This document shows positions 62,651 through 64,000 of a DNA stretch of 64,000 nt, in pieces. The notes below the pieces were generated by a model. That model did not search any database, was not told the origin of the DNA, and saw only the letters and a list, made by a program, of their open reading frames with translations. The position numbers and the translations under genes are program-made. The DNA comes from CALLPQ01 sp038531745 (lineage in GTDB: Bacteria; Pseudomonadota; Alphaproteobacteria; Caulobacterales; Parvularculaceae). The stretch lies in the NCBI GenBank assembly GCA_038531745.1, contig JBCBBJ010000011.1:1-64000 (forward strand). Direction: 5' to 3'. Every line of letters starts with the position of its first letter. The stretch's first letter is position 1.

Positions 62651-64000
62651 ATGCGTAAATTAAGATCAGTATTAATGGGAGCGGCCGCCGTTGGCGTTCT
62701 CGTGCCGGCAGCGGTAAACGCATAGGATGTTGACGATGAAATCGTTGTCACGGGCATTCGCGGCAGTCTGAAAAATTCCATTGATGTGAAGCGAAATGCC
62801 GACTCGGTTGTTGACTCCATTTCTGCGGAAGATGTGGGGAAATTCCCGGATACCAACCTTGCTGAATCACTGCAGCGGATTACCGGTGTTGCGATTGACC
62901 GGAGCGGTGGTGAAGGCCAGTTCGTCACTGTCCGTGGTCTCGGCCCGGAATTTGTTGGCGTGTTCATCAATGGACGGACAATCGCCACGGACAATCCAGG
63001 CCGTGAATTCTCGTTTGATGTCCTCTCGTCAAACATCACCAGCCGTCTTGACGTATTGAAAACACCCACGCCGGATCGCCAGTCGGGCGGTATCGGTGAC
63101 CAGGTGAACATCATCACCGCGCGTCCTCTTGATACCGGGACGGCCTTTTCAATTTCCGGTGCCGGTATTTATGACACCCTGCGCGACGGTATCGGTTTGC
63201 AGGCGGATGCTGTTGCGTCGTGGACGAACGATTCAAAAACGCTCGGGCTTCTGGTTGGTGTTTCTTATTCCGATGGCCGAGCCCAGGAAGATAGTTCCTT
63301 CACCAATGGTTTTACGTTGCGCAGTGGAGATACGATCGTTGATGCACCGGAAAGCTCATCCGGTCTGACCGCTGATGATTTGGGTGAATTGCCAGATGGC
63401 GCACGGGTACAGCAGCAAGTTGTCCATAGCCGCGATGTATAAGATCGCCAGCGTCTTACAATCAACGCAACGGCGCAGATTGCCCCAAGCGATAATTTCA
63501 CATTCACGCTTGATGGTCTGTATACGCGCTTTGATATTGACTCGAACGCGACGCAATTCTCCGGCTTTTTCAGCCCGCCCTTTATCAATCCTATTCTTGA
63601 TGAAAATGGCACGGTCGTTTCCTTTAGCCGTCCAGGGGTCACGTTCCAGGATCGCAATCCCTTGATCGCACCGCAGGTTGGTCTGTCGCAAAACGGTAAT
63701 GTTCTGAACTCGAACAATCGCCTTGCTGAAACGATTGCCATTGGTGGTAATTTCGATTTTGACGTTACCGAAACCCTGAACCTGAAGCTTGATGCCTCCT
63801 ACTCAAAGGCAACAGATGATGGCACGAACCCATTTGTGGTACTTGGTGCGCTTGCGCCGGAATCACCGCTGATTCAGCTCTCCAATGATGATGGTATCTC
63901 CACCATCACCAACATTGTCGGGGTAACTGATCGGTCGATCCAGCGGCTGCACTTTGTCAACGTGAATCGGACAGACATTGACAACGAAGTCTTTGAAATC
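62651..64000 (+). pseudogene. TonB-dependent receptor with two in-frame stops (partial at window end)
   Basis: An ATG at 62651 with a perfect AGGAGGA site opens a TonB receptor frame that stays in phase to base 64000, apart from two stops. The first is TAG at 62723-62725, right after a signal peptide (PAAVNA) where Gln is usual; it is followed by DDEIVVTGIRGSLKNSIDV and an intact plug domain (DVGKFPDTNLAESLQRITGVAIDR). The second is TAA at 63440-63442 between HSRDV and DRQRLTINA. Each could arise from a Gln codon by one C-to-T change. There is no frameshift and the reading frame looks conserved, so the decay is recent or the stops are sequence errors. TAG and TAA end other genes here normally. 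It lies 108 bp after glpD. Confidence 0.85.

Noticed and set aside
62651..64000. Genome-wide reassignment of TAG and TAA to glutamine
   Set aside because: Other genes in the window end normally at TAG (TonB receptor at 19440, hydrolase at 753) and TAA (glyA, pdxH-side genes), giving proteins of family length. Reassignment would fuse them to downstream sequence.
1..64000. CRISPR array, prophage or insertion sequence
   Set aside because: No regularly spaced short repeats, no cas, integrase, capsid or transposase-like protein is present in any frame I read.

Overview
The window reads as chromosomal DNA of a dimorphic-type alphaproteobacterium (Caulobacterales/Parvularculales-like; I cannot name the genus). 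The evidence is a ChpT phosphotransferase, a PleC-like histidine kinase, perfect CtrA boxes (TTAA-N7-TTAAC), a MucR regulator, an alphaproteobacterial RpoH, RNase E with a large acidic insertion, ETF-QO and several TonB-dependent receptors. No prophage, insertion sequence or CRISPR array is visible. The base composition looks even.

Region 1 (1-14.9 kb) is mostly housekeeping: tRNA-Ser with an upstream 77-bp partial duplication, an alpha/beta hydrolase, aroC, pdxH, a TerB-like protein, mucR, then glyA-nrdR-nusB-thiL (without the riboflavin genes that often sit between nrdR and nusB). A PleC-like kinase follows, then an N-acetylornithine carbamoyltransferase (an arginine route best known from Xanthomonadaceae), a rhodanese/DUF2892/Crp group, tRNA-Met and ndk. 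Region 2 (14.9-30.7 kb) starts with a gene-poor stretch holding a partial copy of a palindromic repeat. It continues with a fatty-acid-hydroxylase-type enzyme, a small metal-type secreted protein with a ZnuD-like TonB receptor, a lytic transglycosylase, a uracil-DNA glycosylase, a cytosine-deaminase-like amidohydrolase, etfQO, a TPR lipoprotein, ispE, a WecA/WbpL-like transferase and a DsbA-like protein. Region 3 (30.8-51.7 kb) is envelope and cell cycle: an M48 protease, rne, amidase, PBP1A, DUF4105, rpoH, a PEP-CTERM-like protein, rluD, small proteins, a NUDIX hydrolase, an M23 peptidase, chpT with a receiver protein, and a basic secreted protein. CtrA boxes precede several of these.

Region 4 (51.8-64 kb) is the most distinctive. 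A GH42 beta-galactosidase, a GlpR repressor, glycerol kinase, a GH36 alpha-galactosidase, galT, galK and glpD sit together, followed by a TonB receptor reading frame. GlpR-type operators lie before glpK and before glpD. Leloir galactose genes, both anomeric galactosidases and glycerol catabolism together fit a substrate made of galactose plus glycerol, such as the head groups of plastid galactolipids or floridoside. That is an inference from gene content. The TonB receptor at the end is interrupted by two in-frame stop codons (TAG and TAA) with no frameshift, and it runs off the window.
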